DNA of 46,520 nucleotides, from assembly GCA_949284415.1 (NCBI GenBank), contig CASDVM010000014.1:1-46520 (forward strand), read 5' to 3'. The stretch is from an uncultured bacterium. GTDB lineage: Bacteria; Cyanobacteriota; Vampirovibrionia; Gastranaerophilales; Gastranaerophilaceae. The notes beneath the pieces are model-generated. The model had not been told where the DNA came from, ran no database searches, and saw nothing but the letters and a program-made list of their open reading frames with translations. Positions within the stretch are counted from its first letter, which is position 1. Every line of letters begins with the position of its first letter. Below, piece by piece: positions 1-8,745 of this stretch. The position numbers were made by a program, and so were the translations under genes.

Positions 1-67
1 ACCCATGCCCTGCAAAAAATTAACATTTTTTAATAAAATTTTATTTATAATAATAGTGAGGACTTAT

Positions 68-373
68 ATGAAAAAGAAAATAGAAAAATTATTTAATAAC
101 CTGTGCTGCTCGCAATGCAAGAACAGTTTTGACGAAAATTCCATAACGATTAAGCGGGAAGAAGAAGGATTAACCGTAATTAGCCTTGAATGCAGGCACT
201 GCGGGAAAAATTTTGGAGTAGCTTTTTTAGGTTTTAATGATATTGATATTAAAAATTATGAGCCTTTAGAAGTACAGGAAGGTCCCGAACCAATAAATTA
301 TGATGATGTAATTGATGCACACCGATTCATCCGGAGTCTGGAAGGCGACTGGCAGAAACATCTGCCGCAATAA
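68..373 (+). CDS. Small zinc-ribbon protein of unknown function
   Basis: This is a predicted 101-residue soluble protein. Two CxxC pairs are visible, CSQC near residue 15 and CRHC near residue 42, which together look like a zinc ribbon. The tail is acidic and ends in a Trp/His/Leu/Pro-rich stretch. I chose the ATG at 68 because a GAGG Shine-Dalgarno lies just upstream and the protein then opens with a lysine-rich helix; a start at position 5 would add 21 hydrophobic residues with no ribosome site. It is transcribed toward the convergent nucleoside transporter. I do not recognise the family; nucleic-acid or protein binding is possible but not shown. Confidence 0.6.
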   Translation: MKKKIEKLFNNLCCSQCKNSFDENSITIKREEEGLTVISLECRHCGKNFGVAFLGFNDIDIKNYEPLEVQEGPEPINYDDVIDAHRFIRSLEGDWQKHLPQ

Positions 374-401
374 AATAATCCTTAGGCATATTTTAAATTA
401 T

Positions 402-1682
402 TTAATTAAATAAAACCCCTGCAATAGCGGCAGACATGTAGCAGGTTAATGTTCCGCAAATCAAAGCTCTGACACCGAGTCTTGCAAGATTTTTTCTCTG
501 GTTTGGCGCAAGTTCCCCGATACCGCCTAATTGTATTGCAATAGAACCGAAATTCCCGAAACTGCATAAAGCAAAACTTGCAATTAAAAAGCTTTTATCC
601 GATAAAGCCTGCGGAAGATGCGTCATGTCAAAATATGCAACCATTTCGTTTAAAACAAGTTTCGTTCCCATAAGAGAGCCTACCGTTGTTGCTTCACTCA
701 TCGGAACTCCCATAAAATATGCAAATACCGCAAATATTTTGCCTAATATTAGCTTTAAAGAAAGATGATTTAAGTCAAAAGATACAAAATTTATATGGAG
801 ATATTTTACAATAAACACTCCTAAATGTCCCAAAAACCAGTCAATCATGGCGACAAGGGCAACAAGGGCTAAAATCATGGCAATAACATTTATTGCTACC
901 TTCATACCCTCAGATGCGCCCGAAGAAATTGCATCAAAAATGTTTATATAAGGCTTTTTTCGTTTGCTGTAAGTTATTTTAATATCATCGCCGGTTTCAG
1001 GAGTGCCCGTTTCCGGATATACTATTTTAGAAATTACAAGCGCACCCGGAGCTGCCATAATAGAGGCCGCAAGGAGATATTGGGCGGGAATTCCCATACC
1101 TATATAAATAGGCATTGTAGCGCCCGATATACAGGCCATGCTTCCGGCCATTGAGGCAAGTAATTCCGAACGCGTCAGCTTTGCAAGATATGGTCTGATC
1201 ATAATTTGTGCCGCTATCTGCCCGACAAATGCACTGGCCACATTTGATAAAGCCTCAGCTCCGCTCACATTCATTAATTTGTTCATTGCTTTGCCGAAAA
1301 GCGGAACTATTCTCTGCATTATTCCGTAATAATACAGGATATTAACAAGAATCATCATAAATATTAAAGAGGCAACTAATTGCAGTGCAAAAACCTGAGC
1401 TCCTTCACCAAATACAGCAGTAATTTTATGTTCGGTCATCAAAGGTCCAAATACAAACGAACCGCCTTCCTTTGCAAATTCAAGGATTTTTTGAATAAAT
1501 AACCCGAGATTATAAAATATTGCACGTCCCAAAGGAACTTTAAAAATAAACAGAGCCAGCAAAACCTGCAGTAAAAAACCTGTTCCGACAGTTTTATAAT
1601 TTATCGCCTTTTTATTATTAGACATTAAATAAGCTATACCGAATATCAAAATAATTCCCAATAATCCAAAAAATCTGCTCAT
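402..1682 (-). CDS. nupC: NupC/CNT-family concentrative nucleoside transporter
   Basis: This is a 426-residue inner-membrane protein with many hydrophobic segments. It should import nucleosides by cation symport, giving purine and pyrimidine salvage. The order matches the CNT family: an N-terminal domain with three helices, a gate domain, and a core containing the phrases GQIAAQIMIRPYLAKLTRSE and MAGSMACISGATMPIYIGMG, which correspond to the family's conserved core. The C-terminal part carries FALCSFGNFGSIAIQLGGIG, also typical. Length agrees with bacterial NupC. It stands alone on the minus strand, and I see no purine operator. The exact substrate range cannot be read from the sequence. Confidence 0.88.
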   Translation of the reverse strand: MSRFFGLLGIILIFGIAYLMSNNKKAINYKTVGTGFLLQVLLALFIFKVPLGRAIFYNLGLFIQKILEFAKEGGSFVFGPLMTEHKITAVFGEGAQVFALQLVASLIFMMILVNILYYYGIMQRIVPLFGKAMNKLMNVSGAEALSNVASAFVGQIAAQIMIRPYLAKLTRSELLASMAGSMACISGATMPIYIGMGIPAQYLLAASIMAAPGALVISKIVYPETGTPETGDDIKITYSKRKKPYINIFDAISSGASEGMKVAINVIAMILALVALVAMIDWFLGHLGVFIVKYLHINFVSFDLNHLSLKLILGKIFAVFAYFMGVPMSEATTVGSLMGTKLVLNEMVAYFDMTHLPQALSDKSFLIASFALCSFGNFGSIAIQLGGIGELAPNQRKNLARLGVRALICGTLTCYMSAAIAGVLFN

Positions 1683-1900
1683 ATTTTTACCTTTTTATAT
1701 ACTTTTTATTCAATTTTACTTAAAAATAATATAAAAAACTCTAATTATTAAAAAAAACTTTACTTAATATTTCTTCATAAAATAACAGTCTGCTATTGAA
1801 AAAAAACATGTCAGCATTTTACTATATAAGGCGGGGAAGAAATTTTCTGCAAACTATAAAGAATTGTGTATATATTTTATAAATTGAAAAGGGTGTAAAT

Positions 1901-4900
1901 ATGCGTGTTTATTCAGTTATGCCGAATTATCAGGCAAAAAGTATCAAAAGAAACGACAGAGTACAGTCAGATAATCAAACCATGCCGGTTGCAATGAGTG
2001 TGCCCCCCCCCCGGACTATGTCAGGCACTTTATTAACTTTTACCGGAAATGATGAAAAACATATAAAAGAATTTGCATCCTATGCGCCGGAAAATAAAAG
2101 GTTCGGCTACGATGCAGGCGGTCTGGGCGTTGTTACGCAGGAAGCTCCTGTAAGCTGGAGATTACACGAAAACGCAGACATAAGAGATTTTGCGCCTTAT
2201 CACGCTTATGACAACGGAGACGGCGGAGTTAAAGCCGTGAAGGTAAGGAAAGATGCTAACGGTAAATATATTACATCATATAACGCAAAAGACTTTTACC
2301 ATGCAAACCCTGATGAATCCTTAGAACAATTAATGCAGAGAGAAAAAATTCAGCTTAAAGACGGCGAAGAATTCAGATTTGTAATACAGAGAAAACCTAA
2401 TGACAAAGGGATGTCAAATGTAATTGTTCTTGAAGAAGCAGAAGATTTAAAAGGTAAAGTTTCAAGACCTTCAACAAATTCAGTTTCAAAAATGGAAATA
2501 ATTCCATATAGGGTTTTCAGAGCTCTGAGCGTTGCAGATACGGTTGATGAAGCGATTGATAAATATAAACAAAAAGTTTTTAATGAACTCAAAAAACCTT
2601 ATGTAGAAAAATATAATGCACAGGTCCGCGAAAAATATAGAGATGAATATGCCGAAGCTGAAAAGAAAGATAACGGATTTTTAGAACAGGCTAAAAAAGA
2701 ACTGGAAATTAAAAAGAAAAATAATCCTAAAATAAATTATACATTACATGACTACAAAGAAGAAAGAGAAAAAGTAGAAGCTAAAATCAAAAAAGAAGTT
2801 GAAAAACTCGTTAATGATGATAAAGAATTAAAAGAAGAATTTACAAAGAAACTGGAAACTCCTGAAGTAAAAAAATATATTGATGATATAAACGCCAAAG
2901 CAGCTCCGTATAAGGCCGGAAGAAACTCTGCATACTTCATACATACAGAAGGTCTTGCAAGATTTGAATCACCTTACGGAAATGATAAAGCGTATTATTC
3001 AAGAAGTGCAAAAGTAAAAGTTAACGGAAAACTTCAGGAAATAAAAACTGATCTTGCTTATTCCGACAGCAATAGAGCATTTGTAGATTTGCTGCCTAAA
3101 ATGAATACGGAAAAACACGGTTATTACAATCCTGCAAATATCTGGCTTCACGACAGACCCGGCTTTATGACAATGAATTATATAGCTGATGAATCTCATT
3201 TCGGAAATAATTACTGGAACGGAGTCAAAGCAGACGGACGTTTCCATAACCCCGGAAGAAGCTATCAGGGTGCAGAAAGCAATCCTTTTGATTTCTTTAG
3301 AATGATAGCAAGAAAAGAAGATGTTGATGCATTAAACAAACATGCACAAATTGCAAAACTGCGTGAAATTGAAGCAAACTGGTCAAGAGCTTCTAAAGAA
3401 GAACGGAAATTTGCATATCAAATTTTTGAACCGTTTATGGCAAATTTCCGCGATGATTATATAGATACCGCAAATGAAGTCCGCACCTATAATTTATCTA
3501 TGGTTCCTGTCGCAGGTACTAAAGTTAACGGTAAAAATATAAGCTGCGGTACGGTATCCAGAAATTACGGGAAAGAAATGAAATCTCTTGAGACTCCCGA
3601 TATTGCACAGTTTATGACAACCAAACTTGCAGAAATTGAAACTAAAGATATTACAAACGGAAGCACTCCGGCAAATTTAAAACTGAATGATCCGACAGCG
3701 AACTTCTGCAGAGGTAATTTTATAAACGGCTTAACCAAAAAGAAAGCCGGTTTTACAACTTATGAATACAAACCTGTTGTTGAAAACAGAAGCACTGCGG
3801 CAAACTTAAAATTGAACGACTCGACAGCAAACTTCTGCAGAGGTAATTTTATAAACGGCTTAACCAGAAAGAAAACTGGTTCTACAACTTATGAATACAA
3901 ACCAGATGTTGAAAACGGAAAAATTGTATCAGATAACCTTGAAGAAGTATTAAAGGCTAAAAAATCAAATACAAAATGGCTTCTTGATACACTCGGGGAA
4001 GCTTTTGAGAATGGCAATATCAACGGATTAACACGTATGTTCTTTACCGAAAGCCAGATTTCGGGAGATGGTGCAGGCGTGATAGGACATTTATCCAAAT
4101 ATAATGAAGGCGATATACTGTTTATGGGCTGGGGAAGACCTGACCCTCAAAAAGGTTATCCGTCAACTTTCCAGGCTTTCTTAAATTTCTTAAAAGACCC
4201 GAATGTTGATAAAGAAACTAAAAAACATTGTAAACTGCTTGTCGGAGCAGGCGTATGGGAAAAAGAGGCAAAAGACTTCAAGTGGGTACAGGATATAATA
4301 AGACAAATTGAAGAACTTGACGGCGGAATATATAAAGGCAATGCCTGCTATGTTAACGGCTTCTTCCCGAACAGACTTGTCGGCTGCGCTACATATTCAA
4401 TCTTTACATCAAGATTTGAACCCTGCGGAATAACTCCGCTTGAATCGTTTGCGGCAGGTACACCTGTTATAAGTACAAAAACAGGCGGAGCACCTGATTT
4501 TATCACTTCGGCAAGGGGCTATTTAACCAAAAATCCTTACCTCATCAACATAGATGCATCTAAATTCTCGAATTTATCAGGCGAAGAACTGGGCAATGCC
4601 ATTGATGCGGAAAGAATGCAAAGAAATGCCGCAGAAATAAAAGAGTGTATAAAAGATGCCGTATCTGATTACAACATCAAACCTGAAGAAGGCAAACTTT
4701 CAAAATTTGCAGAAATGGTAAGAAACGGTCTGCAGCAAAAAATTGACTGGCATGAAAATGCAGAGTACAACGGCGGTAAAACTGCAAATGAACGCTATAT
4801 GACAGAAGTATTTGAAGTAGACAAAGGCATGGCTGCACGTAATAAGTCAAAAATGGGTCGTATGGTCGGTGAAAAATTCGGTATAGCAGATGCTCTGAAA

Positions 4901-5101
4901 GAAGGCGCTTCAAAAATCAGAAACAAATGGACAAAAATTATTATCGGAGCCGGCATCGGTATTGCTGCTGTCGGAACTGCAGCTTATGCGTATATGAAAC
5001 GCGGGAAAAAGTCCGATAAGCAGGCTGAAAATACAAACACGACACAACCGCCTGCAGAAAACAACACGGCAGACAAGCCAAAGCTCGATAAAGCAGCTTA
5101 A
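1901..5101 (+). CDS. Starch/glycogen-synthase-like glycosyltransferase with C-terminal membrane anchor
   Basis: This 1066-residue protein has split glycosyltransferase family 5-like signatures. GYDAGGLGVV near residue 75 resembles the ADP-glucose-binding KxGGL loop. RFEPCGITPLESFAAGTPV near residue 840 is the C-terminal E-x7-E motif, followed by TKTGGAPDFI. Between them lie a charged coiled-coil-like stretch (about residues 220-330) and a tandem repeat of 43 residues (588-630 and 631-673). A single hydrophobic helix near residue 1015 followed by MKRGKK suggests a tail anchor. The start is supported by AAAGGGTG six bases upstream. An in-frame C10 run encodes Pro-Pro-Pro near residue 36, just before the TFTGN motif. 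It is about twice the usual length of GlgA, so glycogen synthesis is a guess. The acceptor could be another glucan or a surface polymer. Confidence 0.65.
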   Translation: MRVYSVMPNYQAKSIKRNDRVQSDNQTMPVAMSVPPPRTMSGTLLTFTGNDEKHIKEFASYAPENKRFGYDAGGLGVVTQEAPVSWRLHENADIRDFAPYHAYDNGDGGVKAVKVRKDANGKYITSYNAKDFYHANPDESLEQLMQREKIQLKDGEEFRFVIQRKPNDKGMSNVIVLEEAEDLKGKVSRPSTNSVSKMEIIPYRVFRALSVADTVDEAIDKYKQKVFNELKKPYVEKYNAQVREKYRDEYAEAEKKDNGFLEQAKKELEIKKKNNPKINYTLHDYKEEREKVEAKIKKEVEKLVNDDKELKEEFTKKLETPEVKKYIDDINAKAAPYKAGRNSAYFIHTEGLARFESPYGNDKAYYSRSAKVKVNGKLQEIKTDLAYSDSNRAFVDLLPKMNTEKHGYYNPANIWLHDRPGFMTMNYIADESHFGNNYWNGVKADGRFHNPGRSYQGAESNPFDFFRMIARKEDVDALNKHAQIAKLREIEANWSRASKEERKFAYQIFEPFMANFRDDYIDTANEVRTYNLSMVPVAGTKVNGKNISCGTVSRNYGKEMKSLETPDIAQFMTTKLAEIETKDITNGSTPANLKLNDPTANFCRGNFINGLTKKKAGFTTYEYKPVVENRSTAANLKLNDSTANFCRGNFINGLTRKKTGSTTYEYKPDVENGKIVSDNLEEVLKAKKSNTKWLLDTLGEAFENGNINGLTRMFFTESQISGDGAGVIGHLSKYNEGDILFMGWGRPDPQKGYPSTFQAFLNFLKDPNVDKETKKHCKLLVGAGVWEKEAKDFKWVQDIIRQIEELDGGIYKGNACYVNGFFPNRLVGCATYSIFTSRFEPCGITPLESFAAGTPVISTKTGGAPDFITSARGYLTKNPYLINIDASKFSNLSGEELGNAIDAERMQRNAAEIKECIKDAVSDYNIKPEEGKLSKFAEMVRNGLQQKIDWHENAEYNGGKTANERYMTEVFEVDKGMAARNKSKMGRMVGEKFGIADALKEGASKIRNKWTKIIIGAGIGIAAVGTAAYAYMKRGKKSDKQAENTNTTQPPAENNTADKPKLDKAA
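2003..2012 (+). repeat. C10 homopolymer in frame near the N-terminus of the glycosyltransferase
   Basis: Ten consecutive C encode Pro-Pro-Pro and the first base of the following Arg codon. At length 10 the frame is open. With one extra C the frame reads Pro-Asp-Tyr-Val and reaches TGA after about 14 codons, so a length change would silence translation from the upstream ATG. An internal ATG at 2018 could rescue it, although no ribosome site precedes it. Confidence 0.95.
3662..3919 (+). repeat. Two tandem copies of a 129-bp in-frame repeat
   Basis: Copy 1 spans 3662-3790 and copy 2 spans 3791-3919. They differ by scattered substitutions and no indel. Each encodes 43 residues sharing ANLKLND, TANFCRGNFINGL and TTYEYKP. 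The unit is a multiple of three, so copy number could change without breaking the frame. Confidence 0.92.
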
Positions 5102-5105
5102 AATA

Positions 5106-6005
5106 TCAAGAATTTAAAATATCAACTAAATCAAAAATTACGATGAATCTTTCGATAAGGTCATCGTAATTTTTTGCTTTTAATAATGACCTGAACAGAA
5201 ATCCGAAAAGCATCGGTTTTTTCTGCCTGATAGCAATCAAAACAACATTATCTTTGTAAGATAATTCAAACCCTTTGGCAGTATAAACTTCCCCGAATCT
5301 TTTTACCGTATTCCAGAAAGCTTCACTGATGAATTCCAAATTTTTATTATTCTTTGCAAATATATACAGATATTTATTAATTTCTTCAATATGCGGATTT
5401 ATTTGTCTGAAATTATTAAATTTTTTCTCGTTTTTAGAAAACATTATTACATGGTTATCAATACTTTTTCCAAGTTCAAGCTCAATTAGAGTTCCTTTGA
5501 ACATATCAGGTTTATTAACTCCCTTAACAGGCATTTTTAATCTTGAATCCGAGATTATAATGTTAGTACCGTTATAAAAGCCGAAAAAACTTGATACATC
5601 TTCCTGAGTATCAAAATTATGAAATAACTGAGAATCAATAATTACATCAGTATTATGATTTTTTGGCCACTTTTTAAAATTTGCAAAGGGAGGAAGAAAT
5701 AACGGAAGAACTTTTTCATAAAGCAAAGCCTGAAAATCTTTTCCGGCAATAATAAAATTAACTATACTTTTTAATATACACGCATACATCAAAAATAAAA
5801 TTAAAGGAATAAGAATAAACTTATAAATAGGGCTGAAGTTTACAAACATTACAATAAATGCAAGAAATAAACCAGCTAAAAAGTACAAAGATGATGAAAG
5901 TACAACTTTTTTTACTATATGAATTCGTTCACTTTCCAATATCACGATTTGCGGTAATATTTTTTCATCAAAATATTTATAATATATATCTTTTTTATCT
6001 TCCAT
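5106..6005 (-). CDS. DUF3137-family membrane protein
   Basis: This 299-residue protein has two hydrophobic segments near residues 33-55 and 60-85, which form an N-terminal hairpin membrane anchor. A soluble, probably cytoplasmic domain follows. The domain order and the phrases NGTNIIISDSRL, FKGTLIELELGKS and the late VLIAIRQKKPMLFG match my memory of DUF3137 proteins, whose function is unknown. No strong ribosome site precedes the ATG. The gene converges on the glycosyltransferase with four bases between stops, so the shared hairpin lies inside this gene. No catalytic residues can be named. Confidence 0.65.
   Translation of the reverse strand: MEDKKDIYYKYFDEKILPQIVILESERIHIVKKVVLSSSLYFLAGLFLAFIVMFVNFSPIYKFILIPLILFLMYACILKSIVNFIIAGKDFQALLYEKVLPLFLPPFANFKKWPKNHNTDVIIDSQLFHNFDTQEDVSSFFGFYNGTNIIISDSRLKMPVKGVNKPDMFKGTLIELELGKSIDNHVIMFSKNEKKFNNFRQINPHIEEINKYLYIFAKNNKNLEFISEAFWNTVKRFGEVYTAKGFELSYKDNVVLIAIRQKKPMLFGFLFRSLLKAKNYDDLIERFIVIFDLVDILNS
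5133..5174. terminator. Bidirectional hairpin terminator inside the 3' end of the opposing gene
   Basis: The 14-base arms AAAAATTACGATGA (5133-5146) and TCATCGTAATTTTT (5161-5174) are perfect inverted repeats with A and T tracts on the outside. The hairpin lies within the last codons of the minus-strand DUF3137 gene, only about 30 bases past the glycosyltransferase stop. It can stop transcription from that gene. Confidence 0.7.
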
Positions 6006-6049
6006 AAAAATTATCTTAACACACTAATAAAAACAATTAAACTTTTTTG

Positions 6050-6058
6050 TGCTAAAAT
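6050..6058 (+). promoter_or_regulatory. Extended -10 promoter element upstream of yebC
   Basis: The string TGCTAAAAT is an extended -10 element (TGn then TAAAAT) inside TTTTTGTGCTAAAATA. The same 15-base string, with one T fewer or more, stands upstream of purA. No clear -35 box is seen. The start codon of yebC follows about 38 bases later. Confidence 0.5.
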
Positions 6059-6096
6059 ATAAATACAGAGTATAAGATTAAAAAGAGGGAAAAAAT

Positions 6097-6846
6097 ATGT
6101 CAGGACACTCAAAATGGTCAACCATTAAACATAAAAAAGCAAAAGTAGACTCACAACGTGCTGTTGTGTTTCAAAAATATTCAAGAGAGTTAATTGTTTC
6201 AGCAAGACTCGGAGGTCCTGATCCTGCAGGAAATTTCCGTTTAAGAACAGCTATTGAAAAAGCTAAAGCAGCAGGTCTGCCAAATGACAATATAAAACGT
6301 GCAATTGAAAAAGGTGCAGGTGCAGGTTCGGCAGATAATTACGAAGAATTAATATATGAAGGTTATGCACCAGGAGGTGTTGCTGTTGTAATAGAAGCAA
6401 TGACCGATAACAGGAACAGAACCGCAGGCGATATAAGAAGCTTTTTTACTAAATACAACGGAAGCTTAGGCGCAACAGGATGCGTAGGCTGGATGTTTGA
6501 CCAGCGCGGAGTTATTACTTTTGATGAAAGTACGGACTTTGATAAACTTTTTGAAGCATCAATAGGTCTTGATGCTCTTGATGTAACAGAAGAAGACGGG
6601 CAGTATAAAGTTATAACATCGCCTGAAAATTTTCAATCTGTTGTTGAAGGCCTTGAAGCAGAAGGATTCAAAAGTTTATCGGCAGAGCTGACAAGAATTC
6701 CGCAAAATACTATAGAAATTACTGATGAAAAAACAGCAGATCAGATATTGAAACTATTGGATAAACTTGAAGAACACGATGATGTTCAAAATGTCTATGC
6801 AAACTTTGATATTTCAGATGATATTTTGCAAAAACTGGAAGCATAA
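6097..6846 (+). CDS. yebC: YebC/TACO1-family translation factor
   Basis: This 249-residue protein has the diagnostic N-terminus MSGHSKWSTIKHKK, followed by RELIVSARLGGPDPAGNFRL and the middle phrase YEGYAPGGVAVVIEAMTDNRNRT. Length and domain layout are those of the family. YebC proteins were long annotated as transcription regulators. More recent work on the family points to a ribosome-associated role that relieves stalling at proline-rich stretches. The ribosome site is AGAGGG. Its stop overlaps the next gene's start (TAATG), so the GGDEF gene is probably translationally coupled. A link to the Pro-Pro-Pro runs encoded by C10 tracts in this window is speculative. Confidence 0.93.
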   Translation: MSGHSKWSTIKHKKAKVDSQRAVVFQKYSRELIVSARLGGPDPAGNFRLRTAIEKAKAAGLPNDNIKRAIEKGAGAGSADNYEELIYEGYAPGGVAVVIEAMTDNRNRTAGDIRSFFTKYNGSLGATGCVGWMFDQRGVITFDESTDFDKLFEASIGLDALDVTEEDGQYKVITSPENFQSVVEGLEAEGFKSLSAELTRIPQNTIEITDEKTADQILKLLDKLEEHDDVQNVYANFDISDDILQKLEA

Positions 6847-8195
6847 TGCCGCAATTAGAAGATATTGAAAATTTATCGAAAAAACTTAATGACACGTGTA
6901 ATGCAGCAGGTATTACACGTGTACTTGAGGAAATTTTTTCATCAGTACACATATACATTTACGATTCGACATCAGAAACTTTACGCGATTTTTCCAGAAG
7001 CTGGATTTCTATTGATGAATTCGGACATAAAGATCAGACAAAAAAATTATATAGAGTTTTTGAAAAACTAAAAAATATTACCTGTACGGAAGAAAATGAC
7101 TGTCTTTTTTATGGACTTTATCAGGGACAAAAGCTGATTGGAATGATTAAATTCGACAGTATTCCGAATAAAGAGAATTTTGCGCTTTTTAAAACAACAT
7201 CATATTTAATTTCATTAAAAATTCAAAATGTTATTCTTCTGGAACGGATGCAAAGAAATATAGATTTTCATGATGCAATGAAAAATATTGCAAAAATAAT
7301 AGAAACACAGTATGAAACCGGCTATATTATACCTATTATAGGTGAAATGATTGATAAATTTGTATCCGAACATTTAATTTATATATTTATAAATAATAAA
7401 CTTATATGGCCTTCTGCCTGTAAAGATAACAAAATATTTGAACTTCTGAAATGCATAACAAATAAATCAGAATATGTTTTAACTCCGGATAAAAAAATCG
7501 GTCTTTTCCCGCTGATAAGCGAAAATAAACTCTTAGGCTGTATCGTAACCAAAAGTACAGATAATGTTTTGAGCGAAAAAGAAATAAGCTATATAGAACA
7601 GCTTACAAATCAGGCAGCAACGACAATTAACAGAGCAAATGTCTATGCTGAAATCTTAAAACACGCAACACTTGATGCGCTCACCGGACTTTACAACAGA
7701 CATCAGCTTGAAGAACGTATAAAGCAGGAAGTCTCCGGAGCAAAACGCCAGCATCGGAGCTTATGCACAATTATGACTGATGTTGATTATTTTAAAAACG
7801 TAAATGATACTTACGGACATGCATCAGGCGATTTAGTTTTAAAAACAGTATCAAATGTAATAAAACATCAGCTCAGGGATTATGACATTGCAGGCCGTTA
7901 CGGAGGGGAAGAATTTGTCATAATTCTTCCGTTTACAAAATTAGAAGAAGCTGAAATGGTTGCCCAAAGACTTAGAAAAGCAGTTGAAAATACTAATATT
8001 GATATTTCAAAAGTAAACCCTGATGTGCAGAAAAAAAATATTAATGTTACAATAAGTCTCGGGGTTTGTGAATACAAAAACGGAGATGATGAAAAATCTT
8101 TATTGCAAAAAGCAGATAAAGCACTGTATAAAGCAAAAGAAAACGGAAGGAACAAAGCAGAAGTATATGAAAAAATTTCAACAAATTTGCCGTAA
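6846..8195 (+). CDS. Diguanylate cyclase with N-terminal GAF-like sensor
   Basis: The protein has 449 residues. The C-terminal third (about 275-445) is a GGDEF domain: LDALTGLYNRHQLEE opens it, DVDYFKNVNDTYGHASGD carries metal- and base-binding residues, and the active-site loop is GGEEF at about residue 353. RDYD lies exactly five residues before GGEEF, matching the RxxD inhibitory site, so c-di-GMP feedback inhibition is expected. Residues 1-270 have no membrane segment and look like one or two GAF-type sensor domains of unknown ligand. It overlaps the yebC stop by one base and tsaE by 29 bases. The HD-GYP protein at 45.5 kb could degrade its product. Confidence 0.87.
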   Translation: MPQLEDIENLSKKLNDTCNAAGITRVLEEIFSSVHIYIYDSTSETLRDFSRSWISIDEFGHKDQTKKLYRVFEKLKNITCTEENDCLFYGLYQGQKLIGMIKFDSIPNKENFALFKTTSYLISLKIQNVILLERMQRNIDFHDAMKNIAKIIETQYETGYIIPIIGEMIDKFVSEHLIYIFINNKLIWPSACKDNKIFELLKCITNKSEYVLTPDKKIGLFPLISENKLLGCIVTKSTDNVLSEKEISYIEQLTNQAATTINRANVYAEILKHATLDALTGLYNRHQLEERIKQEVSGAKRQHRSLCTIMTDVDYFKNVNDTYGHASGDLVLKTVSNVIKHQLRDYDIAGRYGGEEFVIILPFTKLEEAEMVAQRLRKAVENTNIDISKVNPDVQKKNINVTISLGVCEYKNGDDEKSLLQKADKALYKAKENGRNKAEVYEKISTNLP

Positions 8196-8631
8196 CCTTG
8201 ATGATACAAAAAAACTTGCACAAAAATTTGCACCGCTTTTAAAAGACGGATGCTTTATAAACCTGTATGGAGAAATAGGCGCAGGGAAAACCGCATTTGT
8301 AAAACTTGTTGCCGATGCACTGGATGTCAAAGAAAAAGTTACAAGCCCGAGTTTTGTAATCCTTAACGAATATCACACCGGCTCAATTCCGATTTACCAT
8401 TTCGATTTATACAGATTAGAAAATGAAGGAATTAAAACAATTTATGACGAATTGCGTGAATATTCCGAAGGCAGATGCGTAACTTTTGTAGAATGGGCAG
8501 AATTTAATCAAAATGAAGCTCCGTTTAACCATATAAAAATTAATGTAAAATATAACGATGATGATTCAAGAATTTATGAATTTGAATCGGCAGGAAAAGA
8601 TGAGATTATTGAAAAGCTCAGCATTCTTTAA
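8167..8631 (+). CDS. tsaE: tRNA t6A biosynthesis ATPase TsaE
   Basis: This 154-residue ATPase belongs to the complex that makes N6-threonylcarbamoyladenosine at position 37 of ANN-decoding tRNAs. The Walker A motif GEIGAGKT is at about residues 35-42. SPSFVILNEY and IYHFDLYRLE are family hallmarks, and VEWAE near residue 115 is the conserved late motif. I chose the ATG at 8167 because it gives the usual length; the frame extends upstream inside the GGDEF gene without a good start. The 29-base overlap with that gene suggests coupling. tsaB follows after a repeat spacer. Confidence 0.93.
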   Translation: MKKFQQICRNLDDTKKLAQKFAPLLKDGCFINLYGEIGAGKTAFVKLVADALDVKEKVTSPSFVILNEYHTGSIPIYHFDLYRLENEGIKTIYDELREYSEGRCVTFVEWAEFNQNEAPFNHIKINVKYNDDDSRIYEFESAGKDEIIEKLSIL

Positions 8632-8639
8632 TAAAGCAA

Positions 8640-8745
8640 TTACGCGCCACCTTTGTTATAGGGAAGAAATCCGCACAAACGGTGGATGTTAGTAAAAATA
8701 CCTCCCTTGTAAAGGGAGAGGAACCGCGCAGGCGGTGGAGGGATT
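8640..8745 (+). repeat. G/C-rich intergenic palindromic repeat between tsaE and tsaB
   Basis: This spacer is much richer in G and C than its surroundings. It contains CCTCCCTTGTAAAGGGAG and two related phrases, AACGGTGGATG and GCGGTGGAGGG. It resembles dispersed palindromic elements common in gut bacteria. Its right end, GGTGGAGGG, is placed to act as the ribosome binding site of tsaB. Confidence 0.6.

Noticed and set aside
3662-3919. Tandem repeat as an assembly duplication
   Set aside because: The two copies differ at many positions, so they are separate real copies and not a duplicated read block.
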